From contig CM047428.1 in assembly GCA_026168455.1 (NCBI GenBank), positions 83,346,594-83,410,593 of the forward strand: DNA of 64,000 bases, given 5' to 3'. The notes beneath the pieces are model-generated. The model made no database searches. It was given only the letters and a program-made list of their open reading frames with translations, and was not told the DNA's origin. This DNA comes from Theocolax elegans. Lineage: Eukaryota > Arthropoda > Insecta > Hymenoptera > Cerocephalidae. A program made the translations under genes and the position numbers. Of the stretch, positions 41,801-53,801 are shown one piece after another; positions within the stretch are counted from its first letter, which is position 1; every line of letters starts with the position of its first letter.

Positions 41801-44800
41801 CTCGAATGTATAGATATGCGTACAATAGAACATTTCGGTGAATAGAATTTTACCGTACGTGCAAAGGTAGCATTAACATATTTAAAAAGTGTGTGCGTTA
41901 TTCCCGTGTAATCGCATCGTGAATATTTTATGATAATATCAAGTCGATATGTACTCACGACGATATCATAAGGAACAGTCTCTGGGATTCCAAGTTCCAC
42001 TTTGGACTTGACGATCATGTCATTGATCCTGGCTACCGTTTGCTCCATACCCAGTGCCTGCAACGATAAACAATCCAATCGTTACGCATAATGTGTGCGT
42101 GCTTGCGTGCGTATAGATATGTGTATATAAGTAAACGCAAAAATAGCTCTACGTCGAAAAGTGACGTATATTGTGATTGGTCGCGCGTCGGCGTTACATC
42201 GATTGGATAGATCTGACCGCATCGACTCCAATTGCACCGGGGGCAATTGCGCAAGAACGAGAGAGAGAGAGAGAGAGAGATAGGAAGAGAGAGGAAAGGC
42301 TACCCACTCTCAGATGTATATGTATAATAATAAATTGCAGTTAACGCTCGCATAGTAGTCGAATTAACGATGTCTCTCGCTCTCTCTTCCTCTTTCTAGT
42401 CTTTCTCTCTTGAAGGTTGACGTCTTAGTTGAATGTCAATCGCGCCGTTCCTCCTTTTTCCGCGTTCCGTTCAATTGGGATCAACTATGCACAATGATTT
42501 CGGTGATTGGTTTTATCGCGATGATTCCGGGACAGAGACTGGAGGGGGGGGGGGAGGGGATCACATTTAAAATAATCGTTCGAACCGGACGTGTCTTCAT
42601 TTTTCGACGTTCAAATACGTTGTTTATTGAGATAGCGCATTGTTATTGAAAAACAATTTTTTTTTCTTCTGCTTCGAGATAAGCTATTATTATTGTTACA
42701 CGTATAATGTATTGGTTTAGTTAATTTTAATGTCAACAAATGAGCATTGTGCATGATTTTTAATTTTCTAGTTGAAAACTTCATTACACTTTACCACACC
42801 TTACCTGTTCGATATCATAATATTGATTTAAGTGCTACGCGATATCTGTGAATAACTCAAAATTCGAAAATATAATTGTTATAATTATTTTTCACCAAAT
42901 AATTTTGTTTCAAAAATTGATCAATTTCCAATTTACCTCAATCGATATACTTGAATAAATATTGATCGATTGTTATTTGCAAAGATAGTACATTATGTTA
43001 AATTAAGGAATAATGATGATTTACATCTAAAACTTTGCCTATACGTTTTTGAATTAGATACATAGATAAGATAGTAATTCGAATAATCATGAAAATTACA
43101 TTTTTGCCAATAAAGCATTCCAGCGCGTATTCAAAATTGTTTATTAATTTTCAAATATTATCTGCAGAAAGATAAAAAAAAACTGATTTTAAAAAAATAT
43201 TTATAGATATAGTTACACGCGCAATTATTCCAATACGCCTACAATAAATATTAAAAAAAATTAAATCGTTACGTGAAAAAATTTATTTCTACACGAGTCG
43301 CAACACACTAATAAAAAATGACTTGTGTCTAAAATAATAATAAGAAAAAGTATATACGGAAAATCGTTAAATATCTTTTTATCTCTCATTTGTTAGTTAT
43401 ATATACGCGTTTATGCAGTTAAGTAAGGTATGTAACGATGGCGCAGTTAAGCAACGACGACTCGTTAACTCTTCAATGAACGCTTTTCGTGTCGTGCACG
43501 CTTATGTAGAAAATAATGTACGATACTTTACCCAGTGATTCGTATGAGGACCTCTAACTTCGGTTAATTTCTTGCCTCTTCCGTCAACCACGAACAGTGT
43601 CGAATGTGTTGCTCCGCTGAAAATAATAATTTTAATTCATCATGTTTTTTATTCACTTTATTAATAGTTATTTTTTTTATCAAATGCGCAAAGAAAATTT
43701 TTACGATTAATATTTATTAATACTATATTGTATTTTTCAAAATTAATTTAATGCTAAACACTTAAGTACTTTTTCCAAAAAACATAAAAGATATTTCAAT
43801 GAAACAGTTTGAATTACTACTCAGTTCAGAGTGCAAAATATTACTCGAAAAGCTGATCGTACAATATTCTTTAAGGTTAAAGACCTTTGCCACAAATATC
43901 GTATATGAATGTATACATCTTATTTTGTGTTTCAATTGCGCTCGTCACGATCCTAATTACAAAATATCGATTCGCTTAACAGTGTGTGGCATCGTTATAT
44001 GTACTATCCGATTCTTATACACATAGACATAGATTTACTGTACCATGTGCACATAAATTTGATTAAATAAATCATATTTTAATTTTCACATTATGATATA
44101 TAATTGAAGGAATATAACTATCGTAAAAAACGAGTAAAAAATAATTTAAGGAACGTGAGTCATCTCCAGACGAATTGTCTTTATTATACCTATCTGGTCT
44201 TACACATTTAACTCTGACTATCCCGACGTCGAAATTTACGAGAATTATTCAAAATTAATCGCGATTCTTCGAAATAGCGCAACAGTAAAATACGCAGGAT
44301 TTTTAAAGAAAAATTAGCACGATAAACCTTTATTCGCGTGAGCATCGCCTGATTTTGACGGTCAATAAACTATTATTTTCCATAGATTGGTTTGTCGATA
44401 GTGTCGTTAAATCTTGGAAAAGAATCTCTCTTGCTTATCTATAGCGAAATTCTCGATGGAACGAAGAGTTGAGTTTCTTTCTCATTGGGAGCTCAAGATA
44501 AGAGTTTATACCTGAACTCGTGATTAGAATCGTCTGCGTTGATTATCGTGTTGATTAAGGACTATCGGTTAACGCGTGCGATCACACTCGCACACTTACC
44601 TCAAGGGAGTGAATGTCATTGCTAATTAACTTGACATTAAAAACGTCTTTACATAATCGCATTAATCGCTTTTAATCGCAGCTATCAGAACATACACATT
44701 TTACGATCATGATGTTACGTCTTGTATATATACGGATACGGATTACAATGTATGTTCGTGTGTGTATCGTAATGCATGGTGTAATGTTTAAAATATTTCC

Positions 44801-45590
44801 GATTATTATTGTTGTATCGGTGATTAAATCGTCAAGTAACGATTAAGTATTTCTGAATTAAATATAGAGCCAAATATTCCATTTATACACTCAGAAAAAA
44901 CAATTCTTTTATATCTTTATTATATATCCGTACATATAAATATAAATTAAGACATATTTTATAATATTAGACATACGCCGTATATGTTAAATTCACGGTA
45001 ATGAATGATTTTCGTATTATCAATCGATATTATTTATCGCATTATTACTCAATAAACTATACTGTACCATTAATTCCAGTTCAAACTTGACGCATCAACG
45101 ATAAGAAAATGCGCCAATTTCAAATGTATATTACAAAAAGTGATTGAACCAAATAATTAAACGAGAAAAGTAATTTATTGTCGAGTAACGCAATGGTTAT
45201 ATATTAAACAACTCAACGTTCTTATTTTAATTACTAAGAAAGAAAATATGTACGTAACACATAGCTATTTATTGAATTGCATTGTAAGTTAGTTATAATG
45301 CAAATATTAATTTAATAATAATTGTTAAAAAAACTCGAAAATTTTACCGTATTCGTTAGTGCACGTGTGTTTCATTAATAAAATGTATAAATATTTTAAA
45401 CAAGGTTGAGTTTCTTTCGGTGTTGGTGAACTAACCAATTTATATTTACAATATGTGTAAATATTTTATTTGTCAAAATAGATGGATATAATTAAAAAAA
45501 AGGGGTAACCTACCCTTCAATACCACCGATCCTGATATCTTCCGGTTTCTTCTTCAACTCGGTCGACTTTCCATTCGTCGTCCTCTCCAT
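35628..45590 (-). CDS. NAGK: N-acetylglucosamine kinase, complete, six coding exons
   Basis: Minus-strand join 45590-45514, 43616-43532, 42057-41959, 39813-39561, 37057-36759, 35954-35628: 1,140 nt, 379 aa, all introns GT-AG. The protein follows the ASKHA-fold GlcNAc kinase family throughout: phosphate-1 loop GGIEGGATHS (22-31), TNHW sugar-contact motif (51-54), catalytic-type Asp123 in GSDTMGS, phosphate-2 SGTGS (141-145), CGGWG (159-163) followed by GDEGG, and a CVGSVWKSW block near the start of the last exon. Known activity: ATP-dependent phosphorylation of GlcNAc to GlcNAc-6-phosphate in the cytosol, the entry of salvaged GlcNAc (from glycoprotein and chitin turnover) into UDP-GlcNAc synthesis. 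About 35 residues longer than the common 344-aa mammalian form. The gene is tail-to-tail with Hr96 and divergent from attractin. Confidence 0.96.
36759..37057 (-). CDS. NAGK: NAGK coding exon 5
   Basis: Reads AYWLAHRAVKYVFDDLDG... to ...SRKAHN, the helical part of the C-terminal lobe. Acceptor ATTTCAG (CAG at 37060-37058), donor GTAAGTAC. Confidence 0.94.
37331..37598. mobile_element. piggyBac-type MITE in NAGK intron 4
   Basis: A 268-bp unit begins TTAACCCTT and ends with the complement AAGGGTTAA, giving TTAA at both borders (37331-37334 and 37595-37598). TTAA target duplication with CCCTT-type inverted ends is the signature of piggyBac-derived elements in insects. Beyond the first nine bases the ends have diverged, though both contain CCCC/GGGC blocks. 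No coding capacity; the inside is AT-rich. Confidence 0.65.
37599..39560. other. NAGK intron 4, remaining sequence
   Basis: AT-rich intron with (TA)n/(TG)n tracts at about 38200-38275 and 38840-38880. No additional exon seen. Confidence 0.6.
39561..39813 (-). CDS. NAGK: NAGK coding exon 4 (catalytic core)
   Basis: Contains the catalytic-type Asp (GSDTMGS), SGTGS and CGGWGHAMGDEGG. Acceptor ATTTCAG, donor GTAAGTCA, ends in phase 1. Confidence 0.95.
39814..41958. other. NAGK intron 3
   Basis: 2.1-kb AT-rich intron. Short frames such as 40819-41064 and 41364-41579 (minus) have no recognisable features. No extra exon seen. Confidence 0.6.
41959..42057 (-). CDS. NAGK: NAGK coding exon 3
   Basis: 33 codons, ALGMEQTVARIND..., the helix and loop after the sugar-contact motif. 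Acceptor GTTGCAG, donor GTGAGTAC, phase 0 at both ends, so skipping it would keep the frame. Confidence 0.92.
42058..43531. other. NAGK intron 2 with CpG-containing patch and microsatellites
   Basis: A (GA)n run at about 42260-42280, a CT-rich stretch at 42371-42410 and a G-run near 42544-42558. The part 42160-42600 is less AT-rich and could hold regulatory sequence or an alternative transcription start. No coding exon is supported. Confidence 0.45.
43532..43616 (-). CDS. NAGK: NAGK coding exon 2
   Basis: Completes the phosphate loop (GGATHSTLFVVDGRG) and carries TNHW. Acceptor TTTTCAG, donor GTAAAGT, phase 2 in and phase 0 out. Confidence 0.93.
43617..45513. other. NAGK intron 1
   Basis: 1.9-kb AT-rich intron. 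A donor-like GTAAGTGTG on the minus strand near 44592-44600 has no convincing exon attached. Confidence 0.55.
45514..45590 (-). CDS. NAGK: NAGK coding exon 1
   Basis: MERTTNGKSTELKKKPED leader, then the start of the phosphate-1 loop (RIGGIEG). Donor GTAGGT, phase 2. A likely 3' splice site (TTTTGCAG) lies just upstream at about 45643-45650, so a separate 5' UTR exon probably exists. A 5-codon upstream ORF (45621-45638) precedes the start codon. Confidence 0.88.
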
Positions 45591-47468
45591 CGCGAAGATT
45601 TCTTCTTCTCACTCGGATCCTTAAAAAACGAATTTCATCGATCTGCAAAAACCCAAAGTGTTCCCACCTTTAAATATATATAAAGAAACAGGTGAACGAA
45701 CGACCGTTCGAAATATTTCATGGCAAACAAGTTTCTCGCGAGGGTTTGGAAAAAGTCATCCCGGATGTACAAATGCGCGTACATGCAGCAACTATGGTAT
45801 TTCAATTCCCCGTGTAGATTTCCATTAAGAATGAGTTGAACAATGTGTAAATATGTGTATGTATATACATACGCAAGTACATTATCGGGTTGTGCAATCG
45901 CTTCCAAATTTCACGACGTCGATTCGTGCGGCTATCGATATATACATGTACGTTTATATATGTACGTATATATATATATACGGAAAATCCGTGGATATTT
46001 GATAAAACCCGGCATGGGTCGTTGCGTAATACATACATATCTCTACTATACACGTACACTCACTTTTACACACACACACACACACACATTTCGCGATTCT
46101 ATATTACACACGCCCTTTGCTCCAAATTCGAGAAAGTAAACAGTAAGCAATTTAATCGTAAACGCGTAACCTTGCGCTACATATCGTTAATTAAATTATG
46201 ACGCGGTTTCGTACTCACAAATCATAAGTTCTTCGCTTCTTCCTTTTCTTTTGTTTTATTGAACTTTTTCTTTCATTTTCCGAATAGATAATTACTCAAC
46301 GATTAGATATTCTAGCGCTACATTATTCCTTGCTCAATCACTCAAATTAACGCATATTTCAAATGTAATTTTCTTTTAATTATACAGTCAAATTTAATGC
46401 CACTCGAAAGTACACGGAAGGCTTAATCCAACGAAAAATGTGTTGTCAATTTTTCCAAAAATACGCCATTGTAAATTATTGTTGCTCAGTAAATTATACG
46501 TATTCCACTTACTTAAAAACAATCTTTAAAAAAAAAAGTTTGAGATGTATACACAAATCTATTTTAAAATTGTATATCTGAGGTTGTGTCACAACGACAA
46601 AAAAAGTACTTAAGGCAAAAGCCATAAATCGTAATTTCATAATCGACGTAACGATAGCGATTACGTAATTGCGAGTTAAATAATATTTTTAACTCAAATT
46701 CGATAACTATATAAAACTACACTGAACTCAAAAGATTTACAAACGCACGTTTATTTATAGATAGATAAAAGAAAGGTATAACTTTTTTAGGCGAAGAAAT
46801 CGACAACCCATCGATTGTCAACATAGTAAATTTAAAAAAAAATTGTTCTCGTAAATATAATGTAATTTTAAAAAAATTTAGTACAATGACGTATCTACAT
46901 TGTGCACGAAAGAAAATAGAGATAGGGTAACCGCGGTACTCCGAGTATTACACACTTTGCAACAAAAGATATAAAAAAAGGTATCGGGTAAAATTTACAT
47001 AATCAAACAGTGTAGTTGGATGCATTTTGTAAATTCCGACGTGAAGAAATAAAACGATCACGGAAGAGTCGCATCGCGTTTTATCGGGTATGCCTAAGTA
47101 TATACCTCCGGAAACACCTGAGAGAGCGTGTGACGTTGCTCCGCGCGGCTCTCGTCGATATATACGCGTGCGGTCTATACCTACACGTACACACGAGGAT
47201 AGTATCTGTGTGTGCGCGCGCGTGTATATTTATATAGAAAGGAACGAAAATGGGAGAGAAACTATACCCACTACACACATACACCCACACACCCACACAC
47301 ATACGCACACGTATACATACCTTGTGGCATATTTTTTTCGAATACCTAAATATTAATTCCCATTCCACTTTTTACGATATGCAAATATACATATATATTA
47401 TATGCATGCACTTAAAATAACTAACACGAGTATTCGGTAGAATTGACAGCTTACGTGGTTTTGAATCG
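45591..47468. other. Region upstream of NAGK
   Basis: Probably includes the NAGK 5' UTR and first intron. Contains a (CA)n tract at about 46068-46088 and CA/TA-rich stretches at 47260-47320. Frames on both strands here (for example 45843-46139, 47090-47356) derive from these repeats. No coding gene supported. Confidence 0.45.
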
Positions 47469-47647
47469 ACATGCTTACCGACGTTTACAAATTCACAAAT
47501 CTTTACAAAACCAATAATCACTTTTTTGATAATGTATGAGTTATCCCCCCTAGGTTTTGATAAAAGCTAAAGGGGACAACTCATAAAATTTTTTAATTTA
47601 TAAATCCTCTTATTAAAGTTTGAATCCGTAAATGTCGGTAAGCATGT
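47469..47647. mobile_element. 179-bp palindromic foldback MITE
   Basis: Ends ACATGCTTACCGAC (47469-47482) and its exact complement GTCGGTAAGCATGT (47634-47647). The centre is also palindromic: ATGAGTTATCCCC near 47535-47548 pairs with GGGGACAACTCAT near 47571-47583 around a short loop. Adjoining arm bases match partly (TTTACAAATTCA against TGAATCCGTAAA). No reading frame. The target-site duplication is not evident. Confidence 0.75.
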
Positions 47648-48039
47648 TGGTTCGGCGTCCTCTTAAGTGTAATAGAAATTTTACCGATGAGACTTTTAAA
47701 ATATTCAATTTCTTTTCGGAAGCTGATTCTTATTCTTTTCTTTTCTTTTACCTGTCAAACATGCACGTACAAATGATACTTTTACTAAGTATATTTTTTT
47801 CCAAGACTCGAATAACTATACTTAGCAAGTGAACGTTCGAAATAGTTTACGTAGCTACCAAATACTTAGTCCTTTACCAGCAAATAAACTCACAATGCAC
47901 ACTCGCCTAGCTGCTCCCATCTTTTAAAATAATTTCCAAAAAAACCAAAGTGTTCTATATCTACGTTAAAAATATAAAAATGCACAGGTAAACGTACTGT
48001 TTAAGAAACGAACGTTGATAATGAAAAGAGAGATGGAGA

Positions 48040-48720
48040 ATGAGACTCGAGGGTTGTTGGTACAAAGACGTCGATATGGCCCTGGTGTCTACAGCTGTTG
48101 TCTCCCCGCGCGACATGAACATATATGAGAGAGAGAGAGCGAGAGAGAGAGAGAGAGTGAGCGAGAGGAAGATCAGGAGGAAAGAAGGGGTGGATAGGGG
48201 CAGGGAGAGCAACGCGGCAATTAGAAAAGTCGGAAGAAAAAAGGAGCGCGAAAAACACTAATGCCGCGACACATATGCACGTGTCGGGCGATCTGGGTTA
48301 GACCGGTAAACGACGTAAACGACGTAAACGACGTTACCCTGCCGAGCTCGACTCGTTCACTGACACTCTCAGTTTGTTGGTAGTGTATAGTGTATACTGA
48401 CTGTGACTACTGTCCCGTCCCGTGCACACCAATCGCTTTCGACCAGTGGTCCAGGGGCGCATGCTCCCACTATCAAATGCAAGGAGGCTCGACTCTTTAT
48501 ACGTCCGACACTCTGACTAGCTGCGGACTACATCACTACACGAATGTACGTATATATACGTATACACCGAGTGACCGAATACCAAAGGGGAATCGATCGA
48601 CGTAGACTGCGCCTGCGTGATTGACGATTCGATCTCTACATACCGCACGTATAGTCACTCGGTCGGTTTCGATCTATTTTCCGTATACTTTCCCGCGGTT
48701 CGAATTTTCAAAAGCACGGT
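48040..48720. promoter_or_regulatory. CpG-rich promoter-like region between NAGK and attractin
   Basis: Less AT-rich than its surroundings, with a (GA)n tract (about 48128-48165) and three perfect tandem copies of GTAAACGAC (48306-48332). It lies between the divergent NAGK and attractin genes, 2.5-3 kb upstream of the NAGK start codon. A NAGK 5' UTR exon or promoter here is plausible, but no element fixes the start site or the strand. The frames at 48390-48605 and 48617-48856 are not recognisable. Confidence 0.35.
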
Positions 48721-49059
48721 GGCATCTTTCAGGACGTTCGCGATGCACGACGCACTGGATTATTCCGGGATGGAGTTACCATCCGATGGTAATGTCTCTT
48801 CGGATGCTATGTTCTCAATTTTCATTCTTCAATCTTTTAGTAATGAAACTATATAAACATTTTGAGATGTTATCATATTTCATATTGTTTATTACCTTAT
48901 TTAAGATTTAGTTGATTAATTGAATGTCCACGTTTATAAGATTATATCTTCAAAACTGTAAATGAAAACTTGATTTGTTTGCTGTTTTGTACGAAATTAA
49001 AAATTATTTATTTCTCAATGTATAATATAGAATAAAAGTAAAAACCCTGTTCGTTTGAG

Positions 49060-49136
49060 CTGTATATAAGGCTAATGCCACGTACCCATATTTGCTTCGA
49101 GTGCCCGACAGTCCCGACACGACGCGCCCCTTGATA
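49060..49136 (+). repeat. Dispersed short repeat, copy A
   Basis: Shares CTGTATATAAGGCT, then CCCATA, TTG, CGCCCCTTGATAA-type blocks with the copies at 49240 and 54200, in the same order and orientation. This is the most diverged copy, with an insertion in the middle. Confidence 0.6.
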
Positions 49137-49239
49137 ATTAACATATAAATAAAAAGGAAAACTGAGGTTGTCATAGATTTCATAGAAATAAAAATTGTAA
49201 TAAATGGTTAAAAAAGGAAAAATACAAGGAGTGAATTAA

Positions 49240-49296
49240 CTGTATATAAGGCTTACGCGCCCATACTTGTGTCGGACGCTGTCGCGCTCTTTGATA
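49240..49296 (+). repeat. Dispersed short repeat, copy B
   Basis: CTGTATATAAGGCTTACGC, then CCCATACTTG, TCGGACGCTGT, CGCTCTTTGATAA. It lies 180 bp from copy A in the same orientation. Not assignable to a known family from sequence alone. Confidence 0.65.
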
Positions 49297-49740
49297 ACAT
49301 TGGTGAAACTTTGGGTAGGTAATATGAATATCATTGCAATTGAAATATCCGCGCGCCTACTCGATCGATAGATCGAAATCCGATCTTGTACATTCCGATC
49401 GCATACGGCATACCTACATGGCTATATCTAATTAGAATCCAGATCTTGATATATTTTTCATAATTCTTTCAATTGATCTCAAGATTATGTAATTTTCAAA
49501 ATCATCATCTGATTGCTGTAACTAATGTAATTATTTATTAATAATTTGAATGTTCATCGTTCCTGCGTACGCAAAGGGAGAAGATTAATAAACAAATATA
49601 AGTTTCCTGTTTTAGTTTTCAGTAATATTTAAACATAAGTATAGGTAGATATACCCTAGTAGTCAGCAGTCAGTACCCACATGGTACACAGATACACCCA
49701 CGGGCCACGGTACACCTAACTAACACCGTACCGTAGTACG

Positions 49741-49743
<3 letters not shown>

Positions 49744-49779
<36 letters not shown>
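49744..49779. repeat. (TA)n microsatellite
   Basis: Uninterrupted TA repeat a few hundred bases upstream of the attractin start. Copy number is likely to vary between individuals. Confidence 0.95.
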
Positions 49780-49783
<4 letters not shown>

Positions 49784-49849
49784 TGCAGCTGCCTGTACGC
49801 TGTACAGTGTACGGTATATCAGTATATAGCGCTGTAGTTGTAGTTTAGA

Positions 49850-50301
49850 TGTAGTAAACGGCCTGCAGAATGCGCTAGGAAGAGTGGGAACGAGCGGCCT
49901 CTGTCGGCGGCACTCGGACCCGTCGAGTACGACGGTCGACGAGTACGACGACTCTCGCAGCTCGCTGCTCTGGTGGTGCTCTCCCATCTCGATTGGACTC
50001 AGTCCTCCTCGACCCTCGTCCGTGGAGCTCGATTCACATTTTACACGCATACACACCCACGCGTGCGCACCCGGGCGAGCGAGCTCCAACTACAGAGAAA
50101 CAGGGAGAGAAAGAAAGAGAGAGAGAAAGAGAGAGTGAGAGAGATTAGAGACAGACGGAGACCGCAGAGAAAAAGAGAAAACGCGAATTCGTGGTCGAGA
50201 TGGAGCCGCCAACGGTGCGCCGCCGGGTGATCCGCGTCGCGACGTGAACCAGGAACGCGCGAGCCTACCTAGGGCGCCCACTGACATGGGAGCCTACCAA
50301 A
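49850..50301 (+). promoter_or_regulatory. Attractin 5' leader and proximal promoter region
   Basis: GC- and CpG-rich stretch leading into the start codon, with a (GA)n tract at about 50100-50145 and repeated CGAGTACGACG near 49926 and 49941. The final part carries an upstream ATG at 50286. The base composition change near 49850 suggests the transcription start is close by, but no TATA or initiator is decisive. Confidence 0.5.
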
Positions 50302-50339
50302 ATGGCAGAAGCCGCGCGGATGTTTTTGTTCCTCTATAA
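50286..50339 (+). CDS. Upstream ORF overlapping the attractin start
   Basis: ATG at 50286 (GAC before ATGG, a good context) opens 17 codons in a different frame from attractin and stops at 50337-50339, beyond the main ATG at 50302. If both ATGs are in the mRNA, initiation here would compete with the main start and lower attractin output. Whether the leader includes 50286 depends on the unseen start site, though it is only 16 bases upstream. Confidence 0.5.
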   Translation: MGAYQNGRSRADVFVPL

Positions 50340-50576
50340 GTCAAAGTACCGGCGAAGACGGAGGGATGGCGCGGTCCTGTGGAGCCTCGTCGCCTGGTCG
50401 GCGGTATTGCAGTATGTCGCCCCTGCTGAGGCGAGCTCGGCCGCGGGTCTCGTCGGCGCGAATGTGTCAGCGTGCGACCTCGAGAGCTGCGTCAACGGCA
50501 ACTGCCTCAACGGGAGTTGCGTCTGCCGGGAGGGCTGGCAAGGCCCCAACTGTCAATACTGTGCTAGCAAAGTCAG
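50302..50576 (+). CDS. ATRN: Attractin coding exon 1 (signal/anchor and EGF)
   Basis: 91 codons plus two bases; donor AG/GTGGGT in phase 2, which rejoins exon 2 as an Arg codon. The GC-rich codon use contrasts strongly with the adjacent AT-rich intron. Confidence 0.9.
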
Positions 50577-53500
50577 GTGGGTACACATTACACGCACTCC
50601 TTACTCTTTTCTTTATTTCCTTTTCATCTTTCCTATTGTATAACTTACTTGTTCCTTTCTTATACCTACTCCAATACAATTCCCTTCTTTCCTTCCTTAA
50701 CTCTTCCTTAACTCTTCCTTAACTCAAGACAACATTTCTGGCTAAGGAGTAACGCATCAGGGAATTATCCAGTTATTGCACTGCTTCAAAAGGTCGTTTC
50801 GCTTTGTGCATCTTAATATTTTATGTAAACAGTTATAATTTATATGTAACATTCAGCTGCAGCAGGTGTTACAAACAATGGATACTGAATTATTTAGCGC
50901 TCTATTTGTCCTTGTTACATTTAGTACATTTAAATTTTACCATCAAATTGATTAATCTATCTCGCATAGTTTATAAAACTAGAAAAATTCCTATATATCT
51001 AAATAATTGGTCCAAGTTATAATTATTATTACGCTCTTTTATCAATGGTATCAATATCTATAATTAACAATATTTGAAAATTAATAATATAATAGTGTTT
51101 GTTTTTAAATTTTCCACAATTATAAAATATTAATGAAAAATTGGTATGTAAATAATTCCTATAAAATTTTAGATTCTCAGATTGTATATTAAACTTACAA
51201 TTTTTATGTTGCATTTAAATTGCACAAAGTTATATATACCTATCTTGTTATAATAACTGAAAATTAGAAATCAAAATTATTAACTTACTCATTGTATTTA
51301 ATTATGTATAATTCTCATAGTTAATATGTACTTATATCGGTATCTTAAATTTGAAAGTTGTAAAGTGAACTTGGAGCATACTAAGATTATCTTACAGTTA
51401 ATACAAAGTTCATTACAAAAAAATGTTATCCGAATAAATATATAAAAAATGTATCGAGTATATAAATAAGTTTATCACTTCTTTTTACATAATTAGTTAA
51501 TGAATGTTGTTGAGTTTAATACAATTAGTTAATAGAATATTGCAGGCATTTGATCCTTGTTGAAAATTTAATCTAAAGTTTTCTTATAAAACTAAAATTA
51601 CTAATAAATGTGTTAAAAAGCTTTTTAATATTCACATTTAAACAATGTTATGTGCATATAAAACTTATATGTACTACATTGTACACTACATTGATAAAGA
51701 TATAGAGTGTAAACAATGATATGAAAAAAATGTCAATATGCAGGCTCATTTGAGACTAATTGATACTTTTTAAAGTTTGATTTATCATAGCTAATGCAAA
51801 AAATGTGTACTTACGATTAAATACTATTTATATCTTTGTACTACACAAACTAATTTCATAACAGATTAGATACAATACCAATTAGCGATACAGTTTTATT
51901 ACAAAATTATTACAAATTTATTAGAAAATAAGTAATTAAAATGTATTCTTAAAAGTATCGTTAGAACAAGTGACTCACATGTTCATAACTTTTAAAGGTA
52001 AACATATATTCAATTATTTTCATTATTAATTATTTGATTTAGTAATTGTATCTGTGAATAGTCTTGGAAATTATATAATTGCATCCATATAAAGATATAA
52101 AAAGACTGTTTAGAATCACAATGATCAATCACCTGATATTGAAAAATTTAATGTAAGAGGATTTGAGATTAAAAAAAAAATCCTATTGTTCGCTACTAAA
52201 TGTATCAATTATCTACATTTAAAATTCCTTAGAATAAATTAATCTATGTTTGTCAGTTGTAATAAATACTTTCTCTTTTACTTATCATCAATATACAAGT
52301 GTGAACAATTCAAAATATTTTTTTAATACACTGCATGAATAATTCATTAAATGCCTATTGCAAAGTATAATAGTAGCATGGAAAAGTGTTTGAGTACATT
52401 TTCTTAAGCACTAAATTACACTGTAAGAATTCACTTTGCAATGTCTAAACCTGTAATTAAAAAGCTATGCTAATTACGCAATAAAGGAGACACTGTATAC
52501 GCATAAATGAAATCCAAAATTTTTCAACACGATTCACGACAAATCAATCTTTGCTTATTATTTGCACAGCTTTGTAACGTGAAACACCTTTTTGGCTTGA
52601 GAAAAGGACAAGCTACTTAGGTGTATAAGTATAGCGAGCGATTAATTTAATCTGCGCGAGTGAGAGAAAGAGAAAAAATCTCTGCGACGCGTAGTCAAGT
52701 CACGCAACGTGCACCTCGTGCGTTCATAATGTGTATCAAAAAGTTTAAAAATAAAATAAGACCTAACGCTCGAAGGATACGTCTCGTGGAGTCGTGGCTC
52801 ATCCTGCGTCGACCTAGATCTTATCTCTCGTTCATCGACGTTGAGCTTCGTCTCTCTGAGAATATGGTTCACTCGATCAAATTATATTCGGTTTTGCATG
52901 TTTCGGGCCCGTGAGAAATATTGTTTTGTTTATGCATTCTTGCGCAACAAATATTTTAATAACAAACTGTATATATTATTGTTCGACAAAGATGTACAAT
53001 TTCTTGTTCTTACCGACGAGAAACGCGTTCTAAATGAATATATATTTTTTCTTTCGAATTACGTTACATTTGAATTTAGAGTTTGATTCCGATTCCTCTG
53101 TATTTCACAGCCTGAATATCGTTAACAATTTAGTAGTATTACTAGCGTTTAATTCGTAAAAATTTACTGTAAAAGTAAAAAATTGTGCAAAGTTTAAAAA
53201 AAATAAAATTTTTTATCGATAAGTAATAATTTAAAGAAGTCTGTATATGTAAAACCATACTTATACAAAATTTCAAACGCAAGATACAAAATTGCTATAG
53301 ACTGGGTGTGTAAAATTTATATTTTTAAAAGTGCAGTTATATTTTATATTCTTACAGTAATGTATTATACTATTCCGTACGAACATGACGTACAACATTT
53401 AACTGTAGTTACATACGCAACAAATAAATTCGTCACGGGTCTAAGTATTACATAAAAAACAAACCACGTAAAATATGTTTAAACATCGTAACCTCCTTTA

Positions 53501-53763
53501 ATCAAAGTGTATCGCCAAAAACGCGTGCTAATAATTTTGCAAAAATAATAATAGCGTCGAAAAAAATCGCAAAAAAAGTGTAGGCGCGAGGTCGACCGGT
53601 ACATACCAGAATGAGCACCGATAGCTATAAGTATACGAACGAACGAACGTATCGAACGAAAAAAAAATCTCGTTTTAGTGCGTATGTGTCGAGGCGTTTA
53701 ACGGTAAAATCGGCCATTCCGCCCCGATCGTGGCCTATCGTCGGCACAGAGACGACTCGCGCG

Positions 53764-53801
<38 letters not shown>

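Noticed and set aside
44590..44610. Minus-strand donor-like GTAAGTGTG in NAGK intron 1
   Set aside because: No acceptor and no family-like coding sequence upstream; exon 1 to exon 2 already joins correctly in phase.
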